Positions 1 through 8,350 of a stretch of DNA of 64,000 nt are shown here, one piece after another. Within the stretch, counting starts at the first letter, position 1. Each line of letters opens with the position of its first letter. The notes under the pieces are model-generated. The model ran no database searches, was not told where the DNA came from, and worked only from the letters and a program-made list of their open reading frames with translations. Position numbers and translations under genes: made by a program. Source of the stretch: Thermohalobaculum sp039513195 (GTDB taxonomy: Bacteria > Pseudomonadota > Alphaproteobacteria > Rhodobacterales > Rhodobacteraceae); contig JBCCRM010000025.1 in the NCBI GenBank assembly GCA_039513195.1, forward strand, positions 1-64,000, written 5' to 3'.

Positions 1-473
1 ATCGCCGCTAGGCGAATTCCGAAAGTCTTGAGGACGCCCCGCACATGCGCTTCAAGTTCCATTCTGATGCGAACAAAACGATCTCGTGCGCCGATGATCG
101 TTCGAAGGTGATCAGCGTTTTCGCTACGGACATGGACAGACGTAAACTAGCCGATCCGAGCCAGTTGCGCCAATCCTTCGGCGTCAGAGCGATCAGACTT
201 GTTCAGCTTGGCCGAGAGCACCTTATGAGCCGAGCGCGCATTGATGCATATAGCGGGCAGTCCCAGGCCTTCGAGCCGGAGCTGGAGCCAGATCGATATC
301 TGGCCGCTTTCGTGCACAATCCTCTGCGGAGACAGCTTTCGCTCCTCCAGCGCGTCCCGCACGGCCAGCGGACAAAACGGCAAGTTCTTCCGAAAGACGA
401 CGCCGCTGTCGTCATCGACGACGCACATGGAAATCGCTTCCAGCGAAACATCCAAACCTGCAAAGTACTGCAT
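1..473 (-). pseudogene. IS110-family transposase, interrupted by an in-frame TAG and cut by the window edge
   Basis: The reverse strand from 473 encodes the RuvC-like (DEDD) N-terminus of an IS110-family transposase: it opens MQYFAGLDVSLE, with the first catalytic Asp at residue 8, and later carries NKSDRSDAEGLAQLA. The codon at 147-149 is TAG where relatives have Trp (ARIG-*-FTSVHVRS), a single G-to-A change from TGG. Beyond it the frame stays open to base 1, so the element was probably intact until recently. The C-terminal catalytic Ser domain lies outside the window. IS110 elements carry their bridge RNA in the non-coding part beside the gene, so 474-547 could hold its remains; I see no defined structure there. 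Confidence 0.85.
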
Positions 474-547
474 GATCGTTCTCCTCACGGCATTTCCATG
501 AGGCCAAACTACTCAACCTCGCTCTCCGCTCGGAGCGGAAGCCGCAA

Positions 548-898
548 TCACATCATGTCGAATGAGCCGCAGGCGCGTTCCAGCACCGCGATCATCACGG
601 TCCCCGGGTGATGACCTTGGAATCTCTGCATCGTCCCGCGCACGAAGTCATGCGCCGCTTGGCGCGTCTGGTCCGTCTTAAAGTACCAATCATTGATGCA
701 CTCCGCATGGTCCGTCGGGTTCTGCGCCGCGACGATGCCGGCCATGGCAACGGATGTCTCGATGTACCAGTCCTGGCTCTGCCGGCTCCACGACAGAAAA
801 TCCGCCGCCGTGACCCCTTCTGCCAGATAATTCTGTGCATGAAATGCGGCCACAAAAGAAAAGACAGTGACAAGACCCCTCAAAGAGGACGTATTCAC
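548..898 (-). CDS. Small hypothetical secreted protein
   Basis: A 116-residue protein of unknown function. Residues 1-21 look like a signal peptide (hydrophobic LRGLVTVFSFVAAFHA), followed by a soluble domain with two cysteines (in AECINDW and ERACGSF) that could form one disulfide. This layout, short exported and one cysteine pair, resembles HdeA/Rap1a-type periplasmic proteins, but I cannot assign it to either. It sits between the broken IS110 copy and a resolvase, so it is probably accessory cargo. Confidence 0.5.
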   Translation of the reverse strand: MNTSSLRGLVTVFSFVAAFHAQNYLAEGVTAADFLSWSRQSQDWYIETSVAMAGIVAAQNPTDHAECINDWYFKTDQTRQAAHDFVRGTMQRFQGHHPGTVMIAVLERACGSFDMM

Positions 899-1071
899 AA
901 GGGAAGGGTTTTGATGATGTGGAGTTATACGCCGATTTTAGTTGAGCACAGCTTGCGAGGCGGTGGTTTCGGTGCGAGCCTGCCCGTGCAACACCCCGCC
1001 CTGCCCCATAGAGCGCGCGATGCAAAACCCTTCGGTTCTGACACCGGAGGCATCGTGCGGAGGGTGCCCCC

Positions 1072-1704
1072 ATGACCGACCTCGACCTGACATGGCCCGG
1101 CCCGGAGGCCACGCCGGACACGCCGCAGGGACGGCGCATCGGCTATGCGCGGGTCTCGACCGAGGATCAGCGGCTCGACCTGCAGCTCGACGCGCTGGCG
1201 CGGGTGGGATGCGACCGGGTCTTCCAGCATCACGGCGTCTCGGGGGCCAAGGCGGAGCGTCCTGGCTTGGATGCGGCTCTCAGCGAGCTGATCGCAGGCG
1301 ACGTCTTGGTGGTCTACAAGCTCGACCGGCTGGGGCGCTCGGTGCTGCATCTCACGGATCTATTCACCCGCATGGACAATGAGGGCGTCCATTTCTGCTC
1401 TCTGACCGAGGGGATCAACACGACGACAGCGGGCGGACGGCTGGTCTTTCACGTCTTCGCCGCGATGGCCGAATTCATGCGCGATATGATCCGCGAGAAC
1501 ACCATCAACGGGCTGGCCGCCGCGAAGGTGCGGGGGGTGCGGATCGGACGCCCCTGCCTGATGGACGATGCGATGATCATCGAAGCGCACCGCTACATGC
1601 GCCAGGAAAACCGCACGCTCGATCAGGTCGCGGCGCGATACGGCATCTCCAAATCCACGCTCATGCGCAGCTTCGACCGCCTCGGCATCGGCACAACACT
1701 CTGA
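1072..1704 (+). CDS. Serine resolvase/invertase (small serine recombinase)
   Basis: A 210-residue recombinase of the Tn3 resolvase/DNA invertase class, which cuts and rejoins DNA through a 5'-phosphoserine link. The catalytic Ser is S29 in IGYARVSTEDQ. The second active-site block VYKLDRLGRS carries the conserved arginines R86 and R89, and the long E helix follows (AAMAEFMRDMIRENT). A C-terminal helix-turn-helix (QVAARYGISKSTLMRSF) binds the crossover site. The roughly 20-residue N-terminal extension is unusual but begins at a clear ATG. No interruption is visible, so it is the one apparently intact recombination gene in this decayed region. Confidence 0.9.
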   Translation: MTDLDLTWPGPEATPDTPQGRRIGYARVSTEDQRLDLQLDALARVGCDRVFQHHGVSGAKAERPGLDAALSELIAGDVLVVYKLDRLGRSVLHLTDLFTRMDNEGVHFCSLTEGINTTTAGGRLVFHVFAAMAEFMRDMIRENTINGLAAAKVRGVRIGRPCLMDDAMIIEAHRYMRQENRTLDQVAARYGISKSTLMRSFDRLGIGTTL

Positions 1705-1713
1705 CGCCCGCGA

Positions 1714-1998
1714 TCAGTCACGCGCCTCGCGGCTGTGCCAGAGGCGAACCAGGATCAGCGCGTCCTCGTGGAGACGGTAACGCAGGACGTAGGCCCGTTT
1801 GCCGAACGGAATGTAATGCTGGCGATAGGCGCCGTCGCGCGTCCATGGGTGGCCGATATAGGGGTTGGCGAGAAGTGCTCCGATACCGTCGTCAATGGCC
1901 AGCATCGCCTATTTGGCAGCGTTCAGGTCCTTGTCGATGAGGAATTCGTAGAGGCGGGTGAGGTCGTCGCGGACTTCGGGCAGGTAGACGAGGTGCAC
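1714..1998 (-). pseudogene. ParE/RelE-type toxin with an in-frame TAG
   Basis: Reading from a GTG at 1998 gives VHLVYLPEVRDDLTRLYEFL, the start of a ParE/RelE toxin. It is stopped by TAG at 1909-1911 (codon 30, after LNAAK) and resumes in the same frame as AMLAIDDGIGALLANPYIGHP, ending with the typical YVLRYRL..LVRLWHSRE strand and stop near 1714. Translation would give only 29 residues unless the stop is suppressed. The GTG overlaps the antitoxin stop by one base (TAGTG), the usual coupled arrangement. The lost codon was probably CAG, AAG or similar. Confidence 0.75.
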
Positions 1999-2273
1999 TA
2001 CACCTCCGATTGCCGCGCCGCGTCGCCGGCCAGCCGGCGCAGTTCGCTGCGCAGATCCTCGATTGGGTGGCAGATGCCGGTCTCCAGATACCGCTGCCAG
2101 CGGCGTTCGTCCTCGGCATGCTCGGTGATCGCCCGCTCCTCGATCTCGACATAGGCGCGCAAGACGCGGTCCGTGATTTCGTCGAGCGTGTAGCCGTCAC
2201 GGCCGCCGAGCGCCTTGAGGCGTTCATGGAGGTCGTGGGGCAGGTTCACCGGATGGGTCGATTTCTCGGTCAT
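1998..2273 (-). CDS. Antitoxin of a ParD/RHH-like type
   Basis: A 91-residue charged protein, MTEKSTHPVNLPHDLHERLK onward, with the NLP..L.ERL beta-strand/helix opening of ribbon-helix-helix antitoxins and a helical acidic C-terminus that would wrap the toxin. It is the first gene of a two-gene operon with the broken toxin. It probably represses its own promoter just upstream. The antitoxin reading frame is intact although its toxin is not. Confidence 0.7.
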   Translation of the reverse strand: MTEKSTHPVNLPHDLHERLKALGGRDGYTLDEITDRVLRAYVEIEERAITEHAEDERRWQRYLETGICHPIEDLRSELRRLAGDAARQSEV

Positions 2274-2279
2274 GGGCTT

Positions 2280-2309
2280 ATTGTATCAGCAATACTGACC
2301 CATTATCAA
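2280..2309 (-). promoter_or_regulatory. Promoter and operator of the toxin-antitoxin operon
   Basis: On the minus strand TTGATA (2304-2309) and TACAAT (2280-2285) are separated by 18 bases, a good sigma-70 promoter 7 bases from the antitoxin ATG. The partial palindrome GTAT-N5-ATAC (2283-2295) overlaps the -10 box and spacer, the expected position for autorepression by the antitoxin. The transcript would be nearly leaderless. Confidence 0.45.
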
Positions 2310-2530
2310 CTGCTCATACGTCGCGCGACAGCGCCCGGGGATGAAACGGGGCGGAGCCCCTTTCCAAGCCGGTTTTGTATTACAAAACACAGCTCGCGTA
2401 TGTCGGTTTCAGCTCAATTCCTCGAAACTCGCCAAGTGAACTGCTTGTCGCAAGATATGAATCGCACACAGCTAACGTCGTCACGGGTCCCACCTCAAGC
2501 AAGGTCGCACCGTCTTTTGCGGGAACAAGA

Positions 2531-3118
2531 TCACCTGGTCGGGCCGAGCACTGTTCGGAAGGGGCCGTCGTAATCGCGCCGCCTGATCGTGAGATCGTTG
2601 AACACAGTCTTGTCCCGTAAAATGTCAATTCTGCCGGTTCTAGTAGTCTTAAAGTCCGCTTCAGACAGACCCATCCCATGGAGCACATATGCCCGCTGGC
2701 CGAACGTATCATCGGTTTCGGTCTGGATGGCTGCAATGGCAGACGGTCCAACTGATTGTTCCAAGAACTCCGCCTGTGCATCTTGATATGCGAAGGGAAT
2801 GGCCTCGACAGATTCGACGATCGAAAACGGCCCTTCGTCCGAACGAACAAATTCGCAGAAGAACCCCAAATAGTCTTCACGAGCTTGCACGCTGCCCAGG
2901 TCGAGCATGAAAGCATCGAGATGATGAAGGCGGAGCGACGTACCATCAAGGAGCAGTGCTTCGCCGTTCGATGCCAGCGCCGAGACCAGCACTGTACGGC
3001 TCGCGGCATTATCCGAAAACTGCAGATCCATAAGATGAAGCTCTGGGTAGCAGGCTAGAACGGTTCCACGGGCTTTGATGATCGTCTTGTTGTCAAACCT
3101 GATGGTGTAGTGGTCCAT
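2531..3118 (-). CDS. Hypothetical protein
   Basis: An intact protein of about 195 residues from ATG 3118 (MDHYTIRFDNKTIIKARGTV), acidic, with no signal peptide or membrane segment. I do not recognise the family. It lies 57 bases downstream of the truncated ankyrin gene on the same strand, so the two probably formed one transcript. A cargo or effector/immunity role in the surrounding mobile region is possible but unproven. Confidence 0.55.
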   Translation of the reverse strand: MDHYTIRFDNKTIIKARGTVLACYPELHLMDLQFSDNAASRTVLVSALASNGEALLLDGTSLRLHHLDAFMLDLGSVQAREDYLGFFCEFVRSDEGPFSIVESVEAIPFAYQDAQAEFLEQSVGPSAIAAIQTETDDTFGQRAYVLHGMGLSEADFKTTRTGRIDILRDKTVFNDLTIRRRDYDGPFRTVLGPTR

Positions 3119-3175
3119 GGCTGCGGCTTTCCGCAGCACGTCGTTGATGGCCCCGACATTTGCGAGCTCGAACCA

Positions 3176-3634
3176 CTACCCCGTAACAGGCGGCTCATCC
3201 GCCCAGTCAGGAGATGGCTCAGATCGCGCGAAGAGATCAGCCACCCGCCCTCCTGGTGTATCCTCTGCCCCAAGAAAAGACATCACGGCCAGCCCAGCCC
3301 GCGCCGCCTCGTTTCCATCGGCGGCAGCTAAGCGGAACCGTCCGAGTGCAGCGCCAATGTGGTTTGTTCGCGCGTTATCGATTATGTGCCCCACAACCGA
3401 AGGATGCCCTCCTGCGCACGCTCGGCTGATCGCAGTCGAGCCATCCTGCGTGACCGCATGCAAATCCGCACCTGCGTCAAGCAGGTACTCCACCACCGCA
3501 AGATGCCCGTTCAGGCAGGCCGCCGTCATCGCGGTGCCGCCATCCTCTAAGCCAGTTGTGCTCGGATCGGCGCCTCGGTCCACTAGCCACTCAACCATGG
3601 GCGCATCACCAGCATGCGCGGCAACCATCAGCAC
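3176..3634 (-). pseudogene. Ankyrin-repeat protein, N-terminally truncated
   Basis: Residues carry consecutive ankyrin repeats (MVAAHAGDAPMVEWLVDRGA, then TAMTAACLNGHLAVVEYLLD, then TAISRACAGGHPSVVGHII), then an unrelated C-terminal tail. The first visible repeat starts at the very edge of the open frame (GTG at 3634), where the sequence switches abruptly to serine recombinase coding on the other strand. The N-terminus therefore seems to have been lost at a recombination junction near 3628-3640. The GTG may still allow expression of a shortened protein. Confidence 0.6.
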
Positions 3635-4340
3635 GGTCGAGCTCTTCGATAAGGTCCAGGCGCGCCGCTCAGGCGCTGCCTATGCACCGCAGCGCAAGAG
3701 TATCGGCGACGACTTCGCGCTCCGCGGCTTCGTCTGCTGTGCCGATTGCGGCACGCCGCTGCGCTCGTCTTGGGTCAAGGGCCGCTCGAAGCGCTATCCA
3801 TACTATCTCTGCCAGACCAAGACCTGCGAGAGCTATGGGAAGTCTATCGCCCGCGACACGGTCGAGGACGATGTCGGGGCCCTCATCAAGGCGCTGCAGC
3901 CGACCGAGGGGCTCTTCAGGCTCGCGACCGCCATGTTCCGTACCGCCTGGGACGTCCGGAGCACCAAGGCCCAGGAGATCGTCCAGAGCGCCAAGAGGCA
4001 GATCGCCGATCTCGACCGCCAGATCGACAAGCTCCTCGCCCGGATCATCGACACCGGCAATGAGCGGGTGGTCCGCACCTATGAGGACCGGATCGGCGAC
4101 CTGGAGCGTGAGAAGGTACTGCTCGCCGAGAAGCTCGCCCAACAGGCCGAGCCGCGCGGATCGTTCGAGGAAAAACTAGAACCGGTCCTCACCTTCCTCG
4201 CAAACCCCTGGAAACTCTGGGAAAGTGGCCACATCACGCTCCGCTGCACAGTGCTGAACTGGCCTTCGCAGACCGCCTTCACTCCTGCCGAAACGAGGGG
4301 CCTAGAACCGCAAAAATCGCATTGCCATTCAAAGCGTTAG
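3628..4340 (+). pseudogene. Large serine recombinase, C-terminal remnant with frameshift
   Basis: From about 3628 the forward frame reads TVELFDKVQARRSG, then FVCCADCGTPLRSSW and PYYLCQTKTCESYG, the zinc-ribbon (CxxC...CxxxxC) of large serine recombinases, then the coiled-coil region (AKRQIADLDRQIDKL, RIGDLEREKVLLAEKL). The catalytic domain is missing, replaced by ankyrin-gene sequence on the other strand. Near 4254-4260 one base appears lost: the family's VLKLAFADR resumes in the next frame as LAFADRLHSCRNEG and ALPFKALEGL. The remnant ends 29 bases from tRNA-Leu, a typical insertion place for such elements. Confidence 0.8.
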
Positions 4341-4368
4341 AGGGGCTCACAGGCCCAGATCTGAGAAC

Positions 4369-4455
4369 TGGTGCGGTCGAGAAGACTCGAACTTCCACGG
4401 GAGTTACCCCACAGCGACCTCAACGCTGCGCGTCTACCAATTCCGCCACGACCGC
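4369..4455 (-). tRNA. tRNA-Leu (GAG anticodon)
   Basis: The reverse complement begins GCGGTCGTGGCGGAATTGGT and ends with GACCGC, discriminator A and an encoded CCA (4369-4371). The acceptor arms pair (GCGGTCG with CGACCGC), the anticodon loop TTGAGGT has anticodon GAG, and the long variable arm (GTGGGGTAACTCCCGT) is that of a class II leucine tRNA. Its 3' end faces the decayed mobile region, so it is a candidate integration target. Confidence 0.93.
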
Positions 4456-4532
4456 ACGAAATTTGACCGAGCGCGGAGATAGCAAAGCGGGCCACCCTTG
4501 TGAAGCCCTGCGCCGGCAAATATTCCTGAGCC

Positions 4533-5222
4533 ATGGTCCAGTGGCGCGTCAGTCCCGGTTACACGCCGTATACGGATGCCATCGCCGCGATGGAGGCTCG
4601 TGCGGCGGCGATTGCCGATGGCCGGGGCGCCGAGCAAATCTGGCTCTTGGAGCATCCTGCGCTGTTTACCGCCGGAACCTCCGCGGATCCCGCAGACCTG
4701 CTATGGCCCGACCGTTTCCCGGTTCACCAGACCGGGCGCGGCGGGCGATACACCTATCACGGGCCAGGTCAGCGGGTGGTCTATGCGATGCTCGATCTGC
4801 GTCGGCGGGGCCGCGATGTTCGCCGCTACGTCACGGCGTTGGAGGAATGGGTCATCGCCACGCTCGCCGAGTTTCAGATTAGCGGAGAACGCCGCCAGGG
4901 CCGCGTCGGTGTCTGGGTGGTGCGCCCGGATCAGCCGCCCGGACCAGAGGGCGGCTTGGCCGAAGCGAAGATCGCCGCGATCGGTGTCCGGGTCCGCCGC
5001 TGGGTGGCGTTCCACGGGATCGCCATCAATGTCGAGCCCGATTTGGCACATTTCAATGGCATCGTGCCCTGCGGGATCGCCGGCCATGGCGTCACCAGTT
5101 TGGTCGATCTGGGCATTCCCGCAGGTATTGCGGATGTCGACAACGCCCTCCAGAAGACATTTGCATCTACGGTCGGGAACTTGACGCCCGCTGAGGTTGC
5201 GAGCTGCGGACCGGTCGCCTGA
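4533..5222 (+). CDS. lipB: Octanoyltransferase (lipoyl synthesis)
   Basis: LipB moves octanoate from acyl carrier protein to the lipoyl domains of 2-oxoacid dehydrogenases and the glycine cleavage H protein. The 229-residue protein has the conserved TGRGGRYTYHGPGQ block (about 67-80), the catalytic Lys in EAKIAAIGVRV (K146) and the acyl-carrying Cys in GIVPCGI (C180). A Pro/Gly-rich stretch (WVVRPDQPPGPEGG) sits just before the Lys and is slightly longer than in E. coli. It is monocistronic, starting 78 bases past the tRNA. Confidence 0.95.
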   Translation: MVQWRVSPGYTPYTDAIAAMEARAAAIADGRGAEQIWLLEHPALFTAGTSADPADLLWPDRFPVHQTGRGGRYTYHGPGQRVVYAMLDLRRRGRDVRRYVTALEEWVIATLAEFQISGERRQGRVGVWVVRPDQPPGPEGGLAEAKIAAIGVRVRRWVAFHGIAINVEPDLAHFNGIVPCGIAGHGVTSLVDLGIPAGIADVDNALQKTFASTVGNLTPAEVASCGPVA

Positions 5223-5540
5223 CCAGTGGAGTAGTCCTGGTTGAAAATCAGCGCGGCCGTTGATGGTCCTCCGTGAGAACCCGCATGCCCCCGGCCGACA
5301 TCCCGTCAAGACGCCCAGTTTCCGTCGCATTCCGCCTTATCCGTCCCGCTGGGTGGCAGGGCGTCCCGGAAGCCGAAGAGGCGCTTTCACCTGCGACAGT
5401 TGGCGCGTGAAATCACAGCGGTTTCGGATCTCGCGCCGTTGCCGAGATAAACCCCACTCGGTACATGTAGTGACGAGTGAAGACCTCTGTCCGACCGGGC
5501 CGGGTCACAAATCGATGCGTTAAGCTGAGGAGCACGCAGC
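5223..5540. other. Intergenic region before ctaD
   Basis: No convincing gene is seen. It should hold the ctaD promoter. The only clear signal is a Shine-Dalgarno sequence (GAGGAG, 5527-5532) 8 bases before the ctaD ATG. Confidence 0.4.
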
Positions 5541-7178
5541 ATGGCTGAGGCCGTTGTGCACGCCCATGACGAGCAACCCGGGTTCTTCACCCGTTGGTTC
5601 TGCTCGACCAATCACAAAGATATCGGGATCCTCTACATCCTCACCGCGGGGCTCTTGGGGTTCATTTCCGTTGCATTCACCATGTATATGCGCCTCGAGC
5701 TGATGGAGCCCGGCGTCCAGTACATGACGATGGAGGACGGCAGCCCGAACGGCCACATGTGGAACGTCATGGTGACCGGCCACGGGCTGCTGATGATGTT
5801 TTTCGTGGTCATCCCCGCGCTGTTTGGCGGGTTCGGGAACTATTTCATGCCGCTCCATATCGGTGCGCCTGACATGGCGTTCCCGCGGCTCAACAATCTC
5901 AGCTATTGGATGTTCGTGGCAGGCTCCGCCTTACTCTGCGTCTCGCTCGTAACGCCTGGGGGCAACGGCCAGCTAGGGTCGGGTGTCGGCTGGGTGCTCT
6001 ATGCGCCGTTGTCGACGAACGAGGCGGGGATGTCGACGGATTTCGCGATCTTCGGGGTCCACTTATCCGGGGCATCCTCGATCCTAGGCGCGATCAACAT
6101 CATTACGACCTTCTTGAACATGCGGGCGCCGGGGATGACCCTGATGCGGGTGCCGCTCTTCGCCTGGTCGATCTTTATTACCGCCTTCATGATCTTGCTG
6201 GCCCTGCCGGTGCTCGCCGGTGCCATCACGATGCTGCTGACCGACCGGAACTTCGGCACGACCTTCTTCGATCCGTCGGGCGGCGGCGATCCCGTGCTCT
6301 ACCAACACATTCTTTGGTTCTTCGGACATCCGGAGGTCTACATCCTGATCGTTCCCGCCTTCGGCATCATCAGCCACGTGATCTCCACCTTCTCGAAAAA
6401 GCCGATCTTCGGCTATTCAGGCATGGTCTTCGCGATGGTGGGGATCGCGGCGCTCGGCTTCGTCGTTTGGGCGCACCACATGTACACGGTCGGCATGTCG
6501 AAGAACGCGCAGGCCTATTTCATGCTCGCGACCATGGTGATTGCGGTTCCGACCGGCATCAAAATCTTCTCATGGATCGCGACCATGTGGGGTGGGTCGA
6601 TCGACTTTAAGGTGCCGATGCTGTGGGCTTTCGGTTTCCTTTTCCTGTTCACCGTCGGCGGTGTCACGGGCGTGGTGCTCAGCCAGGCAGGCATCGATCG
6701 CGCCTATCACGACACCTATTATGTGGTGGCCCACTTCCACTACGTGATGTCGTTGGGAGCGGTCTTTGGCATTTTCTGCGGGATATACTATTGGATCGGG
6801 AAAATGTCCGGCCGCCAGTATCCGGAGTTCTGGGGCAAGGTGCATTTCTGGACGATGTTCATCGGCGCGAACATCACCTTCTTTCCGCAGCACTTCCTGG
6901 GACGGCAGGGCATGCCCCGGCGCTATATCGACTATCCGGAGGCGTTCGCGCTCTGGAACTATGTCTCTTCGATCGGCGCTTTCATCACCATGGGCAGCTT
7001 CCTGCTGTTCCTGTGGATCATGTGGTACACCGTCACGCGGGGGCAGAAAATCACCGACCCAAACTATTGGGACGATCCCGCCGGCACGCTGGAATGGACA
7101 CTGCCGAATCCGCCGCCGGCCCACACCTTCGAGACGCTTCCGAAGCGCGAGGATTGGGACAAGACGCCGGCTCATTGA
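5541..7178 (+). CDS. ctaD: Cytochrome c oxidase subunit I (aa3 type)
   Basis: The catalytic subunit of the heme-copper oxidase, reducing O2 and pumping protons in the inner membrane. 545 residues, usual for alphaproteobacteria, with about 12 transmembrane segments. Visible ligands: H81 (heme a), H263 with the covalently linked Y267 in GHPEVY (CuB), HH at 312-313 (CuB), H398 and H400 in VAHFHYV (heme a3 and heme a). D-channel residues D111 and E265 and K-channel K341 are present, so it should pump. Subunits II and III and the assembly genes are not adjacent, which is common in Rhodobacterales. Confidence 0.97.
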   Translation: MAEAVVHAHDEQPGFFTRWFCSTNHKDIGILYILTAGLLGFISVAFTMYMRLELMEPGVQYMTMEDGSPNGHMWNVMVTGHGLLMMFFVVIPALFGGFGNYFMPLHIGAPDMAFPRLNNLSYWMFVAGSALLCVSLVTPGGNGQLGSGVGWVLYAPLSTNEAGMSTDFAIFGVHLSGASSILGAINIITTFLNMRAPGMTLMRVPLFAWSIFITAFMILLALPVLAGAITMLLTDRNFGTTFFDPSGGGDPVLYQHILWFFGHPEVYILIVPAFGIISHVISTFSKKPIFGYSGMVFAMVGIAALGFVVWAHHMYTVGMSKNAQAYFMLATMVIAVPTGIKIFSWIATMWGGSIDFKVPMLWAFGFLFLFTVGGVTGVVLSQAGIDRAYHDTYYVVAHFHYVMSLGAVFGIFCGIYYWIGKMSGRQYPEFWGKVHFWTMFIGANITFFPQHFLGRQGMPRRYIDYPEAFALWNYVSSIGAFITMGSFLLFLWIMWYTVTRGQKITDPNYWDDPAGTLEWTLPNPPPAHTFETLPKREDWDKTPAH

Positions 7179-7189
7179 GGCGACTAGCG

Positions 7190-7753
7190 ATGGCTGTCCA
7201 AGACAATGTGGTTGGGTCGGTCGCCCCGACCGCACCTTTTCCCGGGGGACAGGATTGGCGGGCGAGGCAAGACCGCCCGGTGTGGGAGGCCACGCTTTGG
7301 CCCAACCGTTCCCTTAACGCAACCGGCCAACGGCAGGTCATGCTTCTGATTGCCGTGGGTCTTTCTATCCCGCTACTGCCTGCGCTTGGCACGCCGGTGT
7401 TTTGGGGCCTTTTGCCCTTCACGCTTGGGGCTTGGGGCGCCATGTGGCTTGGATTTCGCCGCAGCAATCGTGCGCTGACGCTTCGGGAAACAGTGACTCT
7501 GTGGCGCGACGAAATGCGGGTGGAGCGCCATGAGCCCAGCGGCGCGGTCCTCCGCTGGCGGGCCGATCCCTGGCATGTGCGTGTGCAAGTCCACGACTGC
7601 GCGAGGGTCGAGAGCTATCTGACCCTCAAGGGCGCGGGGCGGGAGATCGAGCTCGGGGCGTTCCTGTGTCCGAGCGAACGCGTAAGCCTGGCCGCGGAGC
7701 TGGAGGGGGCGCTGACCCATGCCGTGACGGGCAGGCCACCACTTAGCCCGTGA
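7190..7753 (+). CDS. DUF2244 family membrane protein
   Basis: A 187-residue protein with two close transmembrane helices (about 50-68 and 71-88, VMLLIAVGLSIPLLPALG and LLPFTLGAWGAMWLGF), then a soluble C-terminal domain with the W/R-rich pattern of DUF2244 (LTLRETVTLWRDEMRVERHE). It begins 11 bases after ctaD and is probably cotranscribed with it; DUF2244 proteins are often found beside oxidase genes. Its function is unknown. Confidence 0.8.
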   Translation: MAVQDNVVGSVAPTAPFPGGQDWRARQDRPVWEATLWPNRSLNATGQRQVMLLIAVGLSIPLLPALGTPVFWGLLPFTLGAWGAMWLGFRRSNRALTLRETVTLWRDEMRVERHEPSGAVLRWRADPWHVRVQVHDCARVESYLTLKGAGREIELGAFLCPSERVSLAAELEGALTHAVTGRPPLSP

Positions 7754-8340
7754 AAGGCCCGGCGGCCGATTGGGACAGGATCCGCCAGCGCCTCGGGGCG
7801 CTCATCGCGGCGAGGGACTGGCCGGCGGCTGAGGGGTTGCTCCGTCGCTCGGCCGGACGCGCCGACGCGCCGGCGGCGATCCACCACAATCTCGGACAGG
7901 TGTTGGCCGAACAGGGCCGCGCCGAGGAAGCGGGCCGATGCTTCAAGCGCGCAACGGACGTGGCGCCCGATTATGCCGCGGCTTGGTTCGCCCTCGGTCG
8001 ATGTCATGGTCAGGCGGGTCGATTGCCGGAGGCCGCTGAGGCTTTGCTCCGGGCTGCCGAGCTCACCCCGCGGGAGCCGGAGCTGCAGCGCATGGCGGCG
8101 CGCACCTGCACCGCAACCGGTGCATGGGTGGGGGCGGCGGCGTGCTTCGCCCGGCTCCTTGCTCTGCGCCCTGGCGACGCGGAGGCGTTGGTCGGGCGCT
8201 ACAAGGCGACGTCCGAGGCCCGGCTGCCGGAGGCGGAGGCCGCCCGTGCCGCACTCCTCGCAGTGCCAGCGCTGCGCGGCAAGTTTCTCAGCACCACGAT
8301 CCGTCTCAGCGCCGGGCGCCTGCCTTTGCGGCCGACGTGA
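7750..8340 (+). CDS. Tetratricopeptide repeat protein
   Basis: A 196-residue cytoplasmic protein made largely of TPR units (for example IHHNLGQVLAEQGRAEEAGR, then AAWFALGRCHGQAGRLPEAA). The GTG start overlaps the stop of the DUF2244 gene (GTGA), so translation is coupled. There is no enzyme domain; a scaffold role is likely. It ends 10 bases from a convergent gene. Confidence 0.7.
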   Translation: MKGPAADWDRIRQRLGALIAARDWPAAEGLLRRSAGRADAPAAIHHNLGQVLAEQGRAEEAGRCFKRATDVAPDYAAAWFALGRCHGQAGRLPEAAEALLRAAELTPREPELQRMAARTCTATGAWVGAAACFARLLALRPGDAEALVGRYKATSEARLPEAEAARAALLAVPALRGKFLSTTIRLSAGRLPLRPT

Positions 8341-8350
8341 AAGGCTGCTT

